Below are positions 8,955 through 22,997 of a DNA stretch of 64,000 bases, in pieces. The stretch covers positions 145,707 through 209,706 of the forward strand of contig NZ_RQFA01000046.1 in the NCBI RefSeq assembly GCF_004770155.1, read 5' to 3'. The translations under genes were made by a program, and so were the position numbers. Position 1 is the first letter of the stretch. Every line of letters starts with the position of its first letter. The DNA comes from Leptospira gomenensis. GTDB taxonomy: Bacteria > Spirochaetota > Leptospiria > Leptospirales > Leptospiraceae. A model generated the notes under the pieces. It was given only the letters and a program-made list of their open reading frames with translations, did no database searches and had not been told where the DNA came from.

Positions 8955-11545
8955 TCGTTACGATGATCTGCAATCGGATTTTCCATCTGAATACGGATTT
9001 CGCGCGCGTGAAGGTTGGCGGGATCCAGTTTTTCCAACTTCGACAAAAGATGTAAAACGGCGTCCTTCTTGTGGATGAACAGATAGGATTCGGCGAGATG
9101 TGCGACGTTTCCCGCGAATTCCGGCTCACGCAAGAGGATCCTTTCCCCCAATTCGACGGCTTGACGATAACGATTCAAACGTTTATAAAGCAGCGAAGCG
9201 GTAAACATGGATTCAATGTCTTCCGGGAATTCGGAAATGAATTCTTCCAAAAGAGTTAGAGACTCTTGATACTTTCCAATTTTATAATATACTTTCGCTA
9301 ATTCCTTGTTGAAAGTCGGAGGAGCCTCCCCTTTTATCGTGCCTTTGATATTTTCCAAGTGATCGGCCGCGAGCTCCCAACGTTCGTCCCTTAAATATCC
9401 CAAATACGCGGCGTCAGGAAATTCCGTAGCACCGATTCGAACGACAGGAACGAAACGTTTCGGCCTCCCGAGATAAGTCAGTTTTAAAATCGAAAGATCG
9501 TCGGTGAGTTCTCCGAAATTGCGGAGTCCTTGCACGAGCATCCCGATGTCTCCCCTCGCCTCTTCGATTCGTTTCAGGAATTGCGATTCGTCTTCGTTGA
9601 TTACGCGCGTGCCGTCAGAATCCACTCCCAAAAGCAGATCGTCCCTTCCGTCGGATCCGATAAAAATGGAATCTCCGTTTTCCATAAAGAACGTCTTGAT
9701 CTTCATCTTGCTTTCAAGACCAGTTATCCCGATCTTACGAAGTTCCAGCTTGTCCTCGATAAACGAAGCGGTTGCGTCCCGGTAGAGGGCCGTCCAAGGA
9801 TGTTCCGCATTCAAAAAGAATAATATTCCGGATTTCACGTCTAACAAACCGAGAACGACGGAAACCAACATAGAACCGTCGAAGGATTCGAAGATATTCT
9901 GTAACTCGAAAAAACATTCCTTAAGCCAAAGTTCGGGAGGTTTGGATTTATAGGAGGAGACGCTTTGGGTTCGTGCAAGAAACGAACGGAATACCACTCC
10001 GAGAACCAAAGCGCCCCCGGCTCCTTGTATCGATTTTCCCATGGCGTCTCCGTTTACGAAAGCGAGGTATTTCCTGTCCTTAAGAAGAATCTCGTCGGCG
10101 ACGATGATATCGCCTCCGATTTCTTTTTTCCATTGTTTGAATTCGAATTGTTTCTTTTGTCTGCTGAATCCTTCGATATTATATAAATCGCTTTTAATCT
10201 GATAACGGTTGAGGGGATCCAAAAGTAAGGACGTAAGAAAATAATCTCCGTCCTGTTGTATCTTAAGTTCGCGAATCTGATCGAGCGTATCCTGAAGTTG
10301 TCCCGTTCTTTCACGGACCTTTAGATCGAGATCCCTGTTCAACTCCTCCGCCTCGTTGTGGACGCTCAAGAACCGATTCGCCAAGATGAAGACGATCCCC
10401 AATTCGAACGTAAAAAAACCGTATTTTAGAAGTCCATAATTTTCTAATCCTGTAATCATCTGCATCGAACCCAAAAGATCCAAAATTGCGGAAGCCAAGA
10501 GTATAAAAAAACCGGCAAACAAACGCACCGAGTCCTGATTTTTCCTCCACAAGGCCTGAAACATTATATAAAACGAATATACGGAGAATACGAGTACGGA
10601 AAACTGCCAGATTTGAAGAAGTTGAATGCAGATGAATCTACTGGAAAACGGAATCAGAGAAGTCAAACCGAGCGCGAAAAAACGGTAAAATCGGGACAAA
10701 GGACCGATCTTTGACCGGAAAAAATCCTCCAGAAAAAGAAGAAAAAAAGCCGGGACGTTAAATACGATCATATATTCCAGCTTCATCTGTAATAGAGGAT
10801 CCAATTCCAGTTCATACACCGCGTTGCTTCTGAAATAAATATAAGCGGAGAGAAAGATCGAAAAAAGCCCGAAGAACAGATTGTATCTGTCCTGGTTGCG
10901 TTTGAAGTAAAATAAGAAATGATAAAATCCTACGAAAAGATATAGGAAAGCCAACATCAACGTGGAACGTTCTGATAGAATTTCAGAGTTTCTAGATCGT
11001 AGGTCGATCAAAGGCGGGGTGGAATTTAGACTCGCATACGCGTTCAATTCCTCTCCCGGGTCGGAGGAAAGGACGACACGAATCTCGTTCGAACCTTCTT
11101 TTACCTTTGTCTTCGGAATCGGAAGAATGACGTGACGTTTAAAACCGTTGCGAACGATTTTCCCGCCGACCACCGAACCTCCCTGGCCGATACGTTCTCC
11201 GTTGAAAAAAACTTCGTAGACGTTGGTAAACAACGGGAAATGAACCGAAAGACCGTCCGTCGAAAGTTCGGATATCTCCTCTTTCGAGATGATAAAACTT
11301 TTCAGCAGGGTAACGCTGTGAATCGTATCCTCGGGATATGAGAAGGAGTCTAACGTGTGTTTGGGGATCGGAAGGCTTTGTAAAACGATCCAGTTAGGAT
11401 CGTCTTCTCCGGATTGCAGATTTTTACCGGATGAGATTTTCCAATCCTTCGTCAACGGAATGGGAAACGCTTCCAGCGCGGAAAAAAAACAAAAAAGGCA
11501 AAGAATCGTTAGAGTTGGAAATAACTTATTTATGTTTTTTTTCAT
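8951..11545 (-). CDS. 7TMR-DISM membrane protein with SpoIIE phosphatase and TPR domains
   Basis: This 864-residue signalling protein has, in order: a signal peptide, a periplasmic beta-sandwich domain of the 7TMR-DISM type (about 25-180), seven transmembrane helices (about 190-390), a coiled-coil linker ending LKVRERTGQLQDTLDQI, a SpoIIE/PP2C serine phosphatase domain (about 440-680) and C-terminal TPR repeats (about 720-840). PP2C-type metal-binding acidics are seen in EIGGDIIVA, FVNGDAMGK and ELTDDLSIL. Such proteins usually dephosphorylate a STAS-domain antagonist in response to an envelope signal. A STAS gene lies at 18823 and another at 60290. The ATG at 11545 starts the signal peptide directly; a 22-residue longer frame is less likely. 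The TPR tail is an unusual addition. Confidence 0.85.
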   Translation of the reverse strand: MKKNINKLFPTLTILCLFCFFSALEAFPIPLTKDWKISSGKNLQSGEDDPNWIVLQSLPIPKHTLDSFSYPEDTIHSVTLLKSFIISKEEISELSTDGLSVHFPLFTNVYEVFFNGERIGQGGSVVGGKIVRNGFKRHVILPIPKTKVKEGSNEIRVVLSSDPGEELNAYASLNSTPPLIDLRSRNSEILSERSTLMLAFLYLFVGFYHFLFYFKRNQDRYNLFFGLFSIFLSAYIYFRSNAVYELELDPLLQMKLEYMIVFNVPAFFLLFLEDFFRSKIGPLSRFYRFFALGLTSLIPFSSRFICIQLLQIWQFSVLVFSVYSFYIMFQALWRKNQDSVRLFAGFFILLASAILDLLGSMQMITGLENYGLLKYGFFTFELGIVFILANRFLSVHNEAEELNRDLDLKVRERTGQLQDTLDQIRELKIQQDGDYFLTSLLLDPLNRYQIKSDLYNIEGFSRQKKQFEFKQWKKEIGGDIIVADEILLKDRKYLAFVNGDAMGKSIQGAGGALVLGVVFRSFLARTQSVSSYKSKPPELWLKECFFELQNIFESFDGSMLVSVVLGLLDVKSGILFFLNAEHPWTALYRDATASFIEDKLELRKIGITGLESKMKIKTFFMENGDSIFIGSDGRDDLLLGVDSDGTRVINEDESQFLKRIEEARGDIGMLVQGLRNFGELTDDLSILKLTYLGRPKRFVPVVRIGATEFPDAAYLGYLRDERWELAADHLENIKGTIKGEAPPTFNKELAKVYYKIGKYQESLTLLEEFISEFPEDIESMFTASLLYKRLNRYRQAVELGERILLREPEFAGNVAHLAESYLFIHKKDAVLHLLSKLEKLDPANLHAREIRIQMENPIADHRND

Positions 11546-11640
11546 TCCCGAATCCGTTAGTATCCTACGCGTCGCCGAACACTTTGTTGGCGAAAGAGTC
11601 CGATTTGGCAAGAAATAATCCGCTTCCGGAACGAATGAAT

Positions 11641-13071
11641 CTATTCCATCACGATCGTTATGTCCACGCGTCGATTCTTTTGTCTACCCTGCAAAGAGGC
11701 GTTATCCGCAATCGGCTTACTTTTACCGTAGCCCTCGTAGGACATACGTTTTTCTTCGATTCCTTGTTTGTCCCTCAGCTCCCGGAGAACGGATAACGCG
11801 CGTTCTCTGGAAAGTTTTTTATTATAATCCTCTCCCCCGGTGTTGTCCGTATGGCCGCTGATTCTGATTTCGCGATCGCCGTATTTTTTCAAAACCGAAG
11901 CGATCCGCCCCAGCTCGGCCTTGGCCTCTTCTTTGAGTTCGGAGCGATCATAGTCGAAAAGGACGGAGTTTAGGGAGATCGTGATTCCTTCTTCGGTTCT
12001 TCGTATTTCCACCGGGGGGTCGGCGGCTTTTTCCGATTCGGGCCTAACCCGATTTTCCTCCTCTTCCGGCCAACCTAGATTCTGGGGTCTGGACTTCGGG
12101 TCGGGTTTCGTTTTAGAGGTTTTAGACGGATCGATTCCGGTTTCCAATCCTCCGGAAAGAATCTTGCGAATCTCCTCCGCGAATTTATCCTTATCCGTGT
12201 CGGTTAACTTTAAATTTTTATTATATACTCCGTGGATATCGAATGACATCTCCTGAGCGGCTCCGTTCGGATAAACGAACGTATATGCGAGTTGTACCCT
12301 TTTGTATTGCGGAATACCGGCGTCTTTGTCGAAGAACACCATTCCTCGGGCGAAACCGATTATCTTGGACGGAACTCCGTCGCGGTTCATTTGAGAATCG
12401 TAATAAAGGGAATAATTATATTCTATCTTATCCGCATTGCCGCTTAAATTCTGAAAACTCCAATCGTCGCGACCGTGATACTTGTATTTCGCGAGAACCG
12501 TGGCGGTTACCCTTCCTCCGGGGAATTGAAAATTTTCCGTCGCCGGCTGGGTCCATTCGTCACCTACCGCAACCGGTTTTTCCGAAAAACTGGGAAGGGA
12601 TCTTAGGTTCGGCATTCCGTATTCCTGAGGAACTTTGTATTGGCCGATCTCCGTGATATGAAACTGGCTCTTAAACGTTTTGTCCTTGCGAAAGGCGGGA
12701 TCGATTTCGGGAAATCTAGAATACGTATCGAAAAATCCGTCGAGGAGACAGGTTTTATTTTCGCAAGAAAGAGTTTCCAAAAGAATTCTATTCTTATCCT
12801 CTCTGCGAATTTTGCGTCCCTGACTCACCAATTGGACGCGATGATATTCGTTTAGCTCGACCGTTTCACCGGGAGTCAATTTCCAACGAAAAAGAATCCG
12901 TTCCTCTTCCGCAGAAACGAATCCGCCCGCGAACAATAGAAAAATATACGAAAGACAAAAGCGGAATCCGGCGGATCCGATAGATAAACCCTTTCCCGTT
13001 TTTCCGTAAACGAAACGCAAACCAGATTTCCCCATTCTATTATTTAATTTCGTATGATTCTTGGAAAACAT
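11641..13071 (-). CDS. Exported OmpA-family protein
   Basis: This 476-residue envelope protein has a hydrophobic export signal (about residues 36-54, ending VSAEEE), a large beta-rich N-terminal domain (about 55-300) without an assigned family, a low-complexity linker and a C-terminal OmpA peptidoglycan-binding domain (about 365-476). The OmpA signature is clear: SVLFDYDRSELKEEA, ISGHTDNTGGEDYNKKLSRE with the diaminopimelate-binding Asp/Arg pattern, and GYGKSKPIADN...NRRVDI. It would anchor the outer membrane to peptidoglycan. The signal has a long n-region, so the true start may be the internal ATG at 13035; neither start has a strong ribosome site. It is a single gene divergent from cutA. 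Confidence 0.82.
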   Translation of the reverse strand: MFSKNHTKLNNRMGKSGLRFVYGKTGKGLSIGSAGFRFCLSYIFLLFAGGFVSAEEERILFRWKLTPGETVELNEYHRVQLVSQGRKIRREDKNRILLETLSCENKTCLLDGFFDTYSRFPEIDPAFRKDKTFKSQFHITEIGQYKVPQEYGMPNLRSLPSFSEKPVAVGDEWTQPATENFQFPGGRVTATVLAKYKYHGRDDWSFQNLSGNADKIEYNYSLYYDSQMNRDGVPSKIIGFARGMVFFDKDAGIPQYKRVQLAYTFVYPNGAAQEMSFDIHGVYNKNLKLTDTDKDKFAEEIRKILSGGLETGIDPSKTSKTKPDPKSRPQNLGWPEEEENRVRPESEKAADPPVEIRRTEEGITISLNSVLFDYDRSELKEEAKAELGRIASVLKKYGDREIRISGHTDNTGGEDYNKKLSRERALSVLRELRDKQGIEEKRMSYEGYGKSKPIADNASLQGRQKNRRVDITIVME

Positions 13072-13129
13072 GAGACAAGACCAAAAAACTATCCGAAAAA
13101 ACGGACAATCGGACGAAAATAAATCTTAG

Positions 13130-13450
13130 ATGGAACCCAGACTCGTTTATATCACCGCGGAAAACGAAAAGGAAGCCTTAAAGATCGGGAAAATATTGGT
13201 CCAAGAACGACTAGCGGCTTGCGCAAACATACTTCCTAAAATGAAATCGATCTTTCACTGGGAGGATAAGTTGACCGTGGCGAACGAATCGGTTCTGATC
13301 CTCAAAACGAAAAGCGATCTGATGACGGAACTCACTCTGCGGGTCAAATCGCTTCATAGTTATTCCGTTCCCTGCGTCGTCAGTCTTCCTCTTTTGGAGG
13401 GCAATCGAGAATTTTTCGATTGGATCTTATCGGAAGTGATATCGGAGTAA
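13130..13450 (+). CDS. cutA: Divalent-cation tolerance protein CutA
   Basis: This 106-residue cytoplasmic protein is of the CutA family, which forms PII-like trimers. The match runs the full length: VYITAENEKEALKIGKILV, LAACANILPKMKSIFHWE and the later NESVLILKT and VPCVVSLPLLEGN blocks are all family hallmarks. CutA is linked to copper and divalent-metal tolerance in enterobacteria, but its molecular role is unclear. It starts 58 bp from the divergent OmpA-like gene and is followed 20 bp later by a patatin gene, probably in one transcript. Confidence 0.93.
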   Translation: MEPRLVYITAENEKEALKIGKILVQERLAACANILPKMKSIFHWEDKLTVANESVLILKTKSDLMTELTLRVKSLHSYSVPCVVSLPLLEGNREFFDWILSEVISE

Positions 13451-13470
13451 TTTCCACTAATCGGTGTTAT

Positions 13471-14307
13471 ATGGTTCAGATACACGTTAAAAAAAAATTC
13501 ACTGCGCTTACTCTAAACTCGGCGTTCTTCGGATTTTACGCACACGCGGGATTCGCCAAAGGACTTTCGGAGATAGGATTTCATCCTTCGAAAATCACAG
13601 GTTGTAGTTCGGGCGCTTTGATAGGATCTCTCGTCGCCGCCGGAATCCCTGTAGATACGATGACCGATCTGATCTTAGGTCTGAAAAAGAAGGATTTTTG
13701 GGAAGGGAATCTGATCACGAATTTCGTAAAGCCGATACGCAAAGGTATCAAAAATTATTCTGGAATTTTATCCGGCAAAAAAATCCGAGATCTTCTCCGA
13801 CCTCATCTGGGTCACAAAAAAATCGAGGAGCTTCCCGTACCTATGGGGATTTCCGTCTCCAACATCACGAAACAGATCCGCGAACTGAAAACCAAAGGCG
13901 ATCTAATCGATCAAATTCTCGCATCGATGACGTTTCCGTTCCTGTTCGAAATACAAAAGTTAGGCGAAGAAGAATTTATCGACGGAGGTGTGGCCGACCA
14001 GGAGCCGATCAAGGAACTGATTCTGGATAAATCGATCAAAAAAATCGTCGTGCACAGCGTTCGTACAAAAAAAGGTCCTTCGGAAAAAGCCGTGGTCCGG
14101 GCGTTTCATTCGTCAGTCCAGATCATCGAGAACGAAACCAGAGAATTGAAGGAAATGCTCGCGAAACATTATAAAAAGCAAATATTACGGATAGAAACCG
14201 TAACGCCGTACATCGACGCTGACCGTCTTTCCCACGGAAAAGAGGCGCTGGAAGACGGGAGAAAAAGCGCGCATCACTGGAAGAAAAAAATCCTTTCTCC
14301 CGCTTGA
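13471..14307 (+). CDS. Patatin-like phospholipase
   Basis: This 278-residue patatin-fold hydrolase differs in sequence from the one at 109. The nucleophile elbow is GCSSG (Ser near residue 47) and the catalytic Asp is in FIDGGVADQEP (about residue 172). The usual oxyanion glycine loop is weak here (NSAFFGFYAHAGF replaces GGGxRG), which may alter activity. The ATG at 13471 is preferred to a start at 13420, which would run 31 bp into cutA and add residues with no family match. There is no signal peptide. A GNAT gene follows after 24 bp. Confidence 0.85.
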   Translation: MVQIHVKKKFTALTLNSAFFGFYAHAGFAKGLSEIGFHPSKITGCSSGALIGSLVAAGIPVDTMTDLILGLKKKDFWEGNLITNFVKPIRKGIKNYSGILSGKKIRDLLRPHLGHKKIEELPVPMGISVSNITKQIRELKTKGDLIDQILASMTFPFLFEIQKLGEEEFIDGGVADQEPIKELILDKSIKKIVVHSVRTKKGPSEKAVVRAFHSSVQIIENETRELKEMLAKHYKKQILRIETVTPYIDADRLSHGKEALEDGRKSAHHWKKKILSPA

Positions 14308-14331
14308 ACGTGACCGTCTAACACGCATTCT

Positions 14332-15087
14332 ATGAGTAAAACGGACGAATCCCAAATAGCCAACAATTATATAGATCTACATCGGCTTTGTTCCGAGGAA
14401 TCGAACGGAAAAATCCTGGAAAGGGAGAGTTTCGTTTTCTATTCGAATCCCGATTCGGAGTGGTTCACCAGGATCGTATTGAAGGAAGACATCAACGGAC
14501 AAAAACTACGGTCGGAATTGCGCGAACTTGACGAGTCCGGATTCGAATCGAATATTTTAGATTTTTCAAATACAATAAAATTTGAATCCGTTTTTCGGGA
14601 GTTGGGATACGATCACTGCAACGAACAATTAGGAATGTTTCTCGTCGGAAATCCGTTATTTTCGGAACGGGCGGAAAACGTACGATACGAGAAGATCTCG
14701 GATTCCGAAAACCTACGACGATGGCTGGAGATCGTAAACGTTTCCTTTCAGTCGGACGATCGCGAAAATCTATATCTTCGTCTTTTAAAGAGGGAGTCGG
14801 TTTCCGTCTACGCGGCGTTTTACGACCAGACCATGGTCGCTACCGCGATGAGTTTTTATAACGGGAATTCCGTGGGCCTTTATTCGATCACGACGGATCC
14901 GGAACATAGGGGAAAAAAATTCGCCTCTTCGTTGGTCTCTTTTACTTTGGAAAGGATCCGCTCCGTTTTTTCGGGAGTCGTAATCCTACACGCGACCGAA
15001 ATGGGAAAAGGAATCTACGAACGTTTCGGTTTTCGAAAAGCGGAAACCCTTCGGCACTGGGGTCGATCCGCTTCCGGATTACAGTGA
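14332..15087 (+). CDS. GNAT-family N-acetyltransferase
   Basis: This is a 251-residue protein with a C-terminal GNAT domain (about 125-245). The acetyl-CoA pyrophosphate loop appears as TTDPEHRGKKFASSLV, preceded by the VGLYSI strand and followed by LHATEMGKGIYERFGF, the usual C-terminal helix-strand. The N-terminal half has no recognisable family and may be a degenerate second GNAT fold, as in two-domain acetyltransferases (inference). The acceptor substrate is unknown. It is the last gene of the cutA-patatin run and converges with the dihydroorotase gene, 43 bp between stops. Confidence 0.8.
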   Translation: MSKTDESQIANNYIDLHRLCSEESNGKILERESFVFYSNPDSEWFTRIVLKEDINGQKLRSELRELDESGFESNILDFSNTIKFESVFRELGYDHCNEQLGMFLVGNPLFSERAENVRYEKISDSENLRRWLEIVNVSFQSDDRENLYLRLLKRESVSVYAAFYDQTMVATAMSFYNGNSVGLYSITTDPEHRGKKFASSLVSFTLERIRSVFSGVVILHATEMGKGIYERFGFRKAETLRHWGRSASGLQ

Positions 15088-15130
15088 AATCGTATCGATT
15101 ACGTTATGCGAAATTGCGAAAATCGGTCCG

Positions 15131-16399
15131 TTAACGGATCCGATTCCCCATAAAAAACGCAGCCTCGATCGAACCGGGAAATTCGAAATTTTCGAACGGC
15201 GACCAGCCGGACTTGCTTTTGATCTCCTGTTTTAGGAACTTTTTCGGCTTCTTTAGATTCAACACGGTAAAGTTGGCGGCATAACCTTGTTCGATTTTTC
15301 CGAAACCCCTTCCGTATTTTTTCGGCAGATATTCGTTTACGAATTCTCCGGGATTTTTAGCGCAGATGTTCGCGATCGTTTTTCGATCCACGCCGGCGTT
15401 TAAAATCAACCAGGTGACGAAGAGGGAATACGTATCAAGTTGTGATATTCCGCTCGTTCCTTTTTTCTTTTCCTCTACGCTGTGGGGAGCGTGATCGGTG
15501 GCGAGATAATCGATCCAACCTTCTTTGACTCCTTGTAACATCAGTTCCCGATCCTGCTTTTCGCGGAGTGGAGGATTCATCTGAAACCAATGTCGATTCT
15601 CGTCGGTTAACATCGATTTGTCGAAGAAGAGATGTGTGGGAGTGGCCTCGCAAGTGACCTTGACCCCCCTTTTTTTGGCGCTTTTGATCTTTTCCAAACC
15701 GTCGCCGGTCGAGTAATGACAAAGTTTTCCGCGGAGTTCGTAGGTTTCGATGAGATACAACGCGAAATCGGTCGCCAAGGTCTCCGCGATCGCCGGCCTC
15801 CGATCCTCGTGGAAACGTTCCTCCTGATGTTTTTCGAGGATTTCCGGATCCTCGCAATGAAAACTAACGTTCTGCCCTCGATAACGACGGATCGTATCCT
15901 CGAGACTTCGATTATCGTGAAAGAATAATTCTCCGATACTCGGTCCCATAAAAACCTTATACGGAACCGGTCTATCCAAAGGATTCGTCTCCGGACCGAT
16001 CCCCGCGTAGAGGGTGATATGGATGGAGGAACGATCGGCTAACGCGCGTTTTGTGCCGTAACTTGTAACGTCAACAGGCGGAATCGGATTGTTGGGCATA
16101 TCTGCGATATGGACCACTCCTCCGTTGACCGCGGCGGCGCTTGCGGAATCGAAATCCTCTTTATATTTATGTTTGCCGGATTCGTCCTCTCTGGCATGAA
16201 CGTGGATATCGCCGAACCCGGGAAAAATAGCCGACTCGTTGGGATCAAACCAAACCTCGTCGTTCGTCCTTTCGGAATCCACGTCGAATTCCAACCCGTC
16301 GCGTACGGAGGTGATCCAACCCGTAGTAGGATCCCATTCCACGGTTCCGTCGAACTCCCTTTCGTGGGTTACGATTCTTCCGGAAATTTTTTTAATCAT
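15131..16399 (-). CDS. pyrC: Dihydroorotase (amidohydrolase superfamily)
   Basis: This 422-residue metal-dependent amidohydrolase is of the dihydroorotase class, which closes carbamoyl-aspartate to dihydroorotate in pyrimidine synthesis. Metal and catalytic motifs are seen in order: GFGDIHVHARED (first HxH), YKVFMGPSIGEL with the position of the bridging lysine, SFHCEDPE, LCHYSTGDGLEKI and ATDHAPHS with the catalytic Asp. GTSGISQLDTYS near residue 310 is a strong family match. It ends 10 bp after the start region of nothing else on this strand; the upstream neighbour (16410) is 10 bp away and may share the transcript. Allantoinase or hydantoinase activity cannot be excluded from sequence alone. 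Confidence 0.85.
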   Translation of the reverse strand: MIKKISGRIVTHEREFDGTVEWDPTTGWITSVRDGLEFDVDSERTNDEVWFDPNESAIFPGFGDIHVHAREDESGKHKYKEDFDSASAAAVNGGVVHIADMPNNPIPPVDVTSYGTKRALADRSSIHITLYAGIGPETNPLDRPVPYKVFMGPSIGELFFHDNRSLEDTIRRYRGQNVSFHCEDPEILEKHQEERFHEDRRPAIAETLATDFALYLIETYELRGKLCHYSTGDGLEKIKSAKKRGVKVTCEATPTHLFFDKSMLTDENRHWFQMNPPLREKQDRELMLQGVKEGWIDYLATDHAPHSVEEKKKGTSGISQLDTYSLFVTWLILNAGVDRKTIANICAKNPGEFVNEYLPKKYGRGFGKIEQGYAANFTVLNLKKPKKFLKQEIKSKSGWSPFENFEFPGSIEAAFFMGNRIR

Positions 16400-16409
16400 C
16401 GGAACGGAT

Positions 16410-17045
16410 TTATTTAACGCAGATAACGTTGTATTTCATCGTTCCGAGACTGCTGGCCTCGACTCCGTCTTTGAAGTTTACGGAAAAGTAATATCCCGAA
16501 TCACCGTCCGGACTGGAGGACCAAAACACTCCCGCGTTTTTCAACTTTTGATCGGCGCGTTTGCTGAAGTTTTTGAGCTGGTCCTTTCCGGGAAGACGTT
16601 TGGATTTTTCTTCGCAGATATCTTTCGCTTCGGCCCAGGTTACGGATCGATTGAAGGAATCGTCCCAACCTCTTTTACCGTAAACGGGAGTTTTGGTGTG
16701 ATAATTCTCGCAGATGAAATAACTGAAAATACCGAGCACGAGGATCGAAACGGATAACAAAACTCCCGCGAAGTATTTTCCGTTTTCCCGAGGCGCTCTT
16801 ACTTTAGGAACGTTGTTTTCCATCGCGAGCTCTTGGCTTTTGCGATGAAATTCCTGATTTCGGTGAAAATTCTTTCCGTGTTGTTGACGCTGCTGATGGG
16901 AATGTCTTCGATTTCCTTCTTTCGATTCGTTGCGTTCGTTTCCGCCGCGGTTGGAATCGGAATTTTCGCGGTTCCTTTCGTTCCCCCCCGACCCTTTTTG
17001 GTTTGAATTATGTTTCTTTCTGGGAGGTCTTCTTTTATTTGCCAT
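16410..17045 (-). CDS. Single-pass membrane protein with lectin-like (DUF1566/Lcl-type) domain
   Basis: This 211-residue protein has a very basic, low-complexity N-terminus rich in Asn, Arg, Gly and His (about 1-85), one transmembrane helix (about 92-112, YFAGVLLSVSILVLGIFSYF) and an extracytoplasmic domain. The latter has the pattern of the DUF1566/Lcl and C-type-lectin-like folds: VTWAEAKDICEEKSKRLPGK, then FWSSSPDG, YYFSVNFKDG and a final cysteine motif VICVK. Partner and ligand are unknown. The polar N-terminus would lie in the cytoplasm and could bind nucleic acid (speculation). It sits 10 bp upstream of the dihydroorotase gene. Confidence 0.65.
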   Translation of the reverse strand: MANKRRPPRKKHNSNQKGSGGNERNRENSDSNRGGNERNESKEGNRRHSHQQRQQHGKNFHRNQEFHRKSQELAMENNVPKVRAPRENGKYFAGVLLSVSILVLGIFSYFICENYHTKTPVYGKRGWDDSFNRSVTWAEAKDICEEKSKRLPGKDQLKNFSKRADQKLKNAGVFWSSSPDGDSGYYFSVNFKDGVEASSLGTMKYNVICVK

Positions 17046-17198
17046 TTGGACCTTGTAAGCTGTATTTGAAAAACTATTCTACGATTCGTACCAGAGATTT
17101 GAAATGTTGTAAATTAAAATTTAGATCTCCGCAGGAAGCCGTTCCTCCTCGTTGAAAATTGAGTGAATCCTCCCCGCAAATTCCGATCATGGTAAACA

Positions 17199-19194
<1,996 letters not shown>

Positions 19195-19215
19195 AGTGAG
19201 ACCGATTCGATCCTT

Positions 19216-21042
<1,827 letters not shown>

Positions 21043-21156
21043 TCCGATTCCGGGAAATCATGCTTGTCACGGAAAAAAGTAGGAAAAAGCTAAAAAATCT
21101 GACGAACTTAATACTAATAGTCTTTAGTTTAAAAAATTATCCCATCGAAGGTCCGG

Positions 21157-22583
<1,427 letters not shown>

Positions 22584-22587
<4 letters not shown>

Positions 22588-22997
22588 AGGACCGATTCGA
22601 AGGGGACGTTTTTATTAAGCGAAGTGGGAAGAAATACGACCTTCCCTTGTTTTAGCGGTACTTTCGGAACCATCCAGCCGACCCCAGCGAACGCGGGAAG
22701 AATCGAACTTGAAACCCGCATCACTCCCGGAAAATCAAAACCGGTCGTCGCGATGATCTTGTTTCCTCGATAGCCGTCTTTGTGAATACGTCGGATCATC
22801 CAAAGTCCGGAAGTCTGCGTTTCCATCGTAATGTCGGTGACGATCGTATGAAATCGATTTTTATCGGCTGAATAGATTTCCCAACCCTGCGCCGCGTCGA
22901 TCGCTCGAACGGTCTCGAATCCCTTTTGCTCGAACCAGATTTTCAGATTATTCGCGTAACGATCGTTGTCGTCCACGATCAACACGGCCTTTTTCAT
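22584..22997 (-). CDS. Stand-alone response-regulator receiver protein
   Basis: This 137-residue protein consists of one CheY-like receiver domain. The acidic pair VDDND, the phospho-acceptor Asp in TIVTDITM (about residue 54), the switch Thr in IIATTGFDF and a C-terminal lysine in MVPKVPL are seen. It has no output domain and a slightly extended C-terminus. Its ATG overlaps the stop of the upstream ABC exporter gene by 4 bp, so it is translated with the trpE-trpG-exporter unit. No histidine kinase is nearby. The receiver core is somewhat divergent around the third strand, so phosphotransfer is not certain. Confidence 0.82.
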
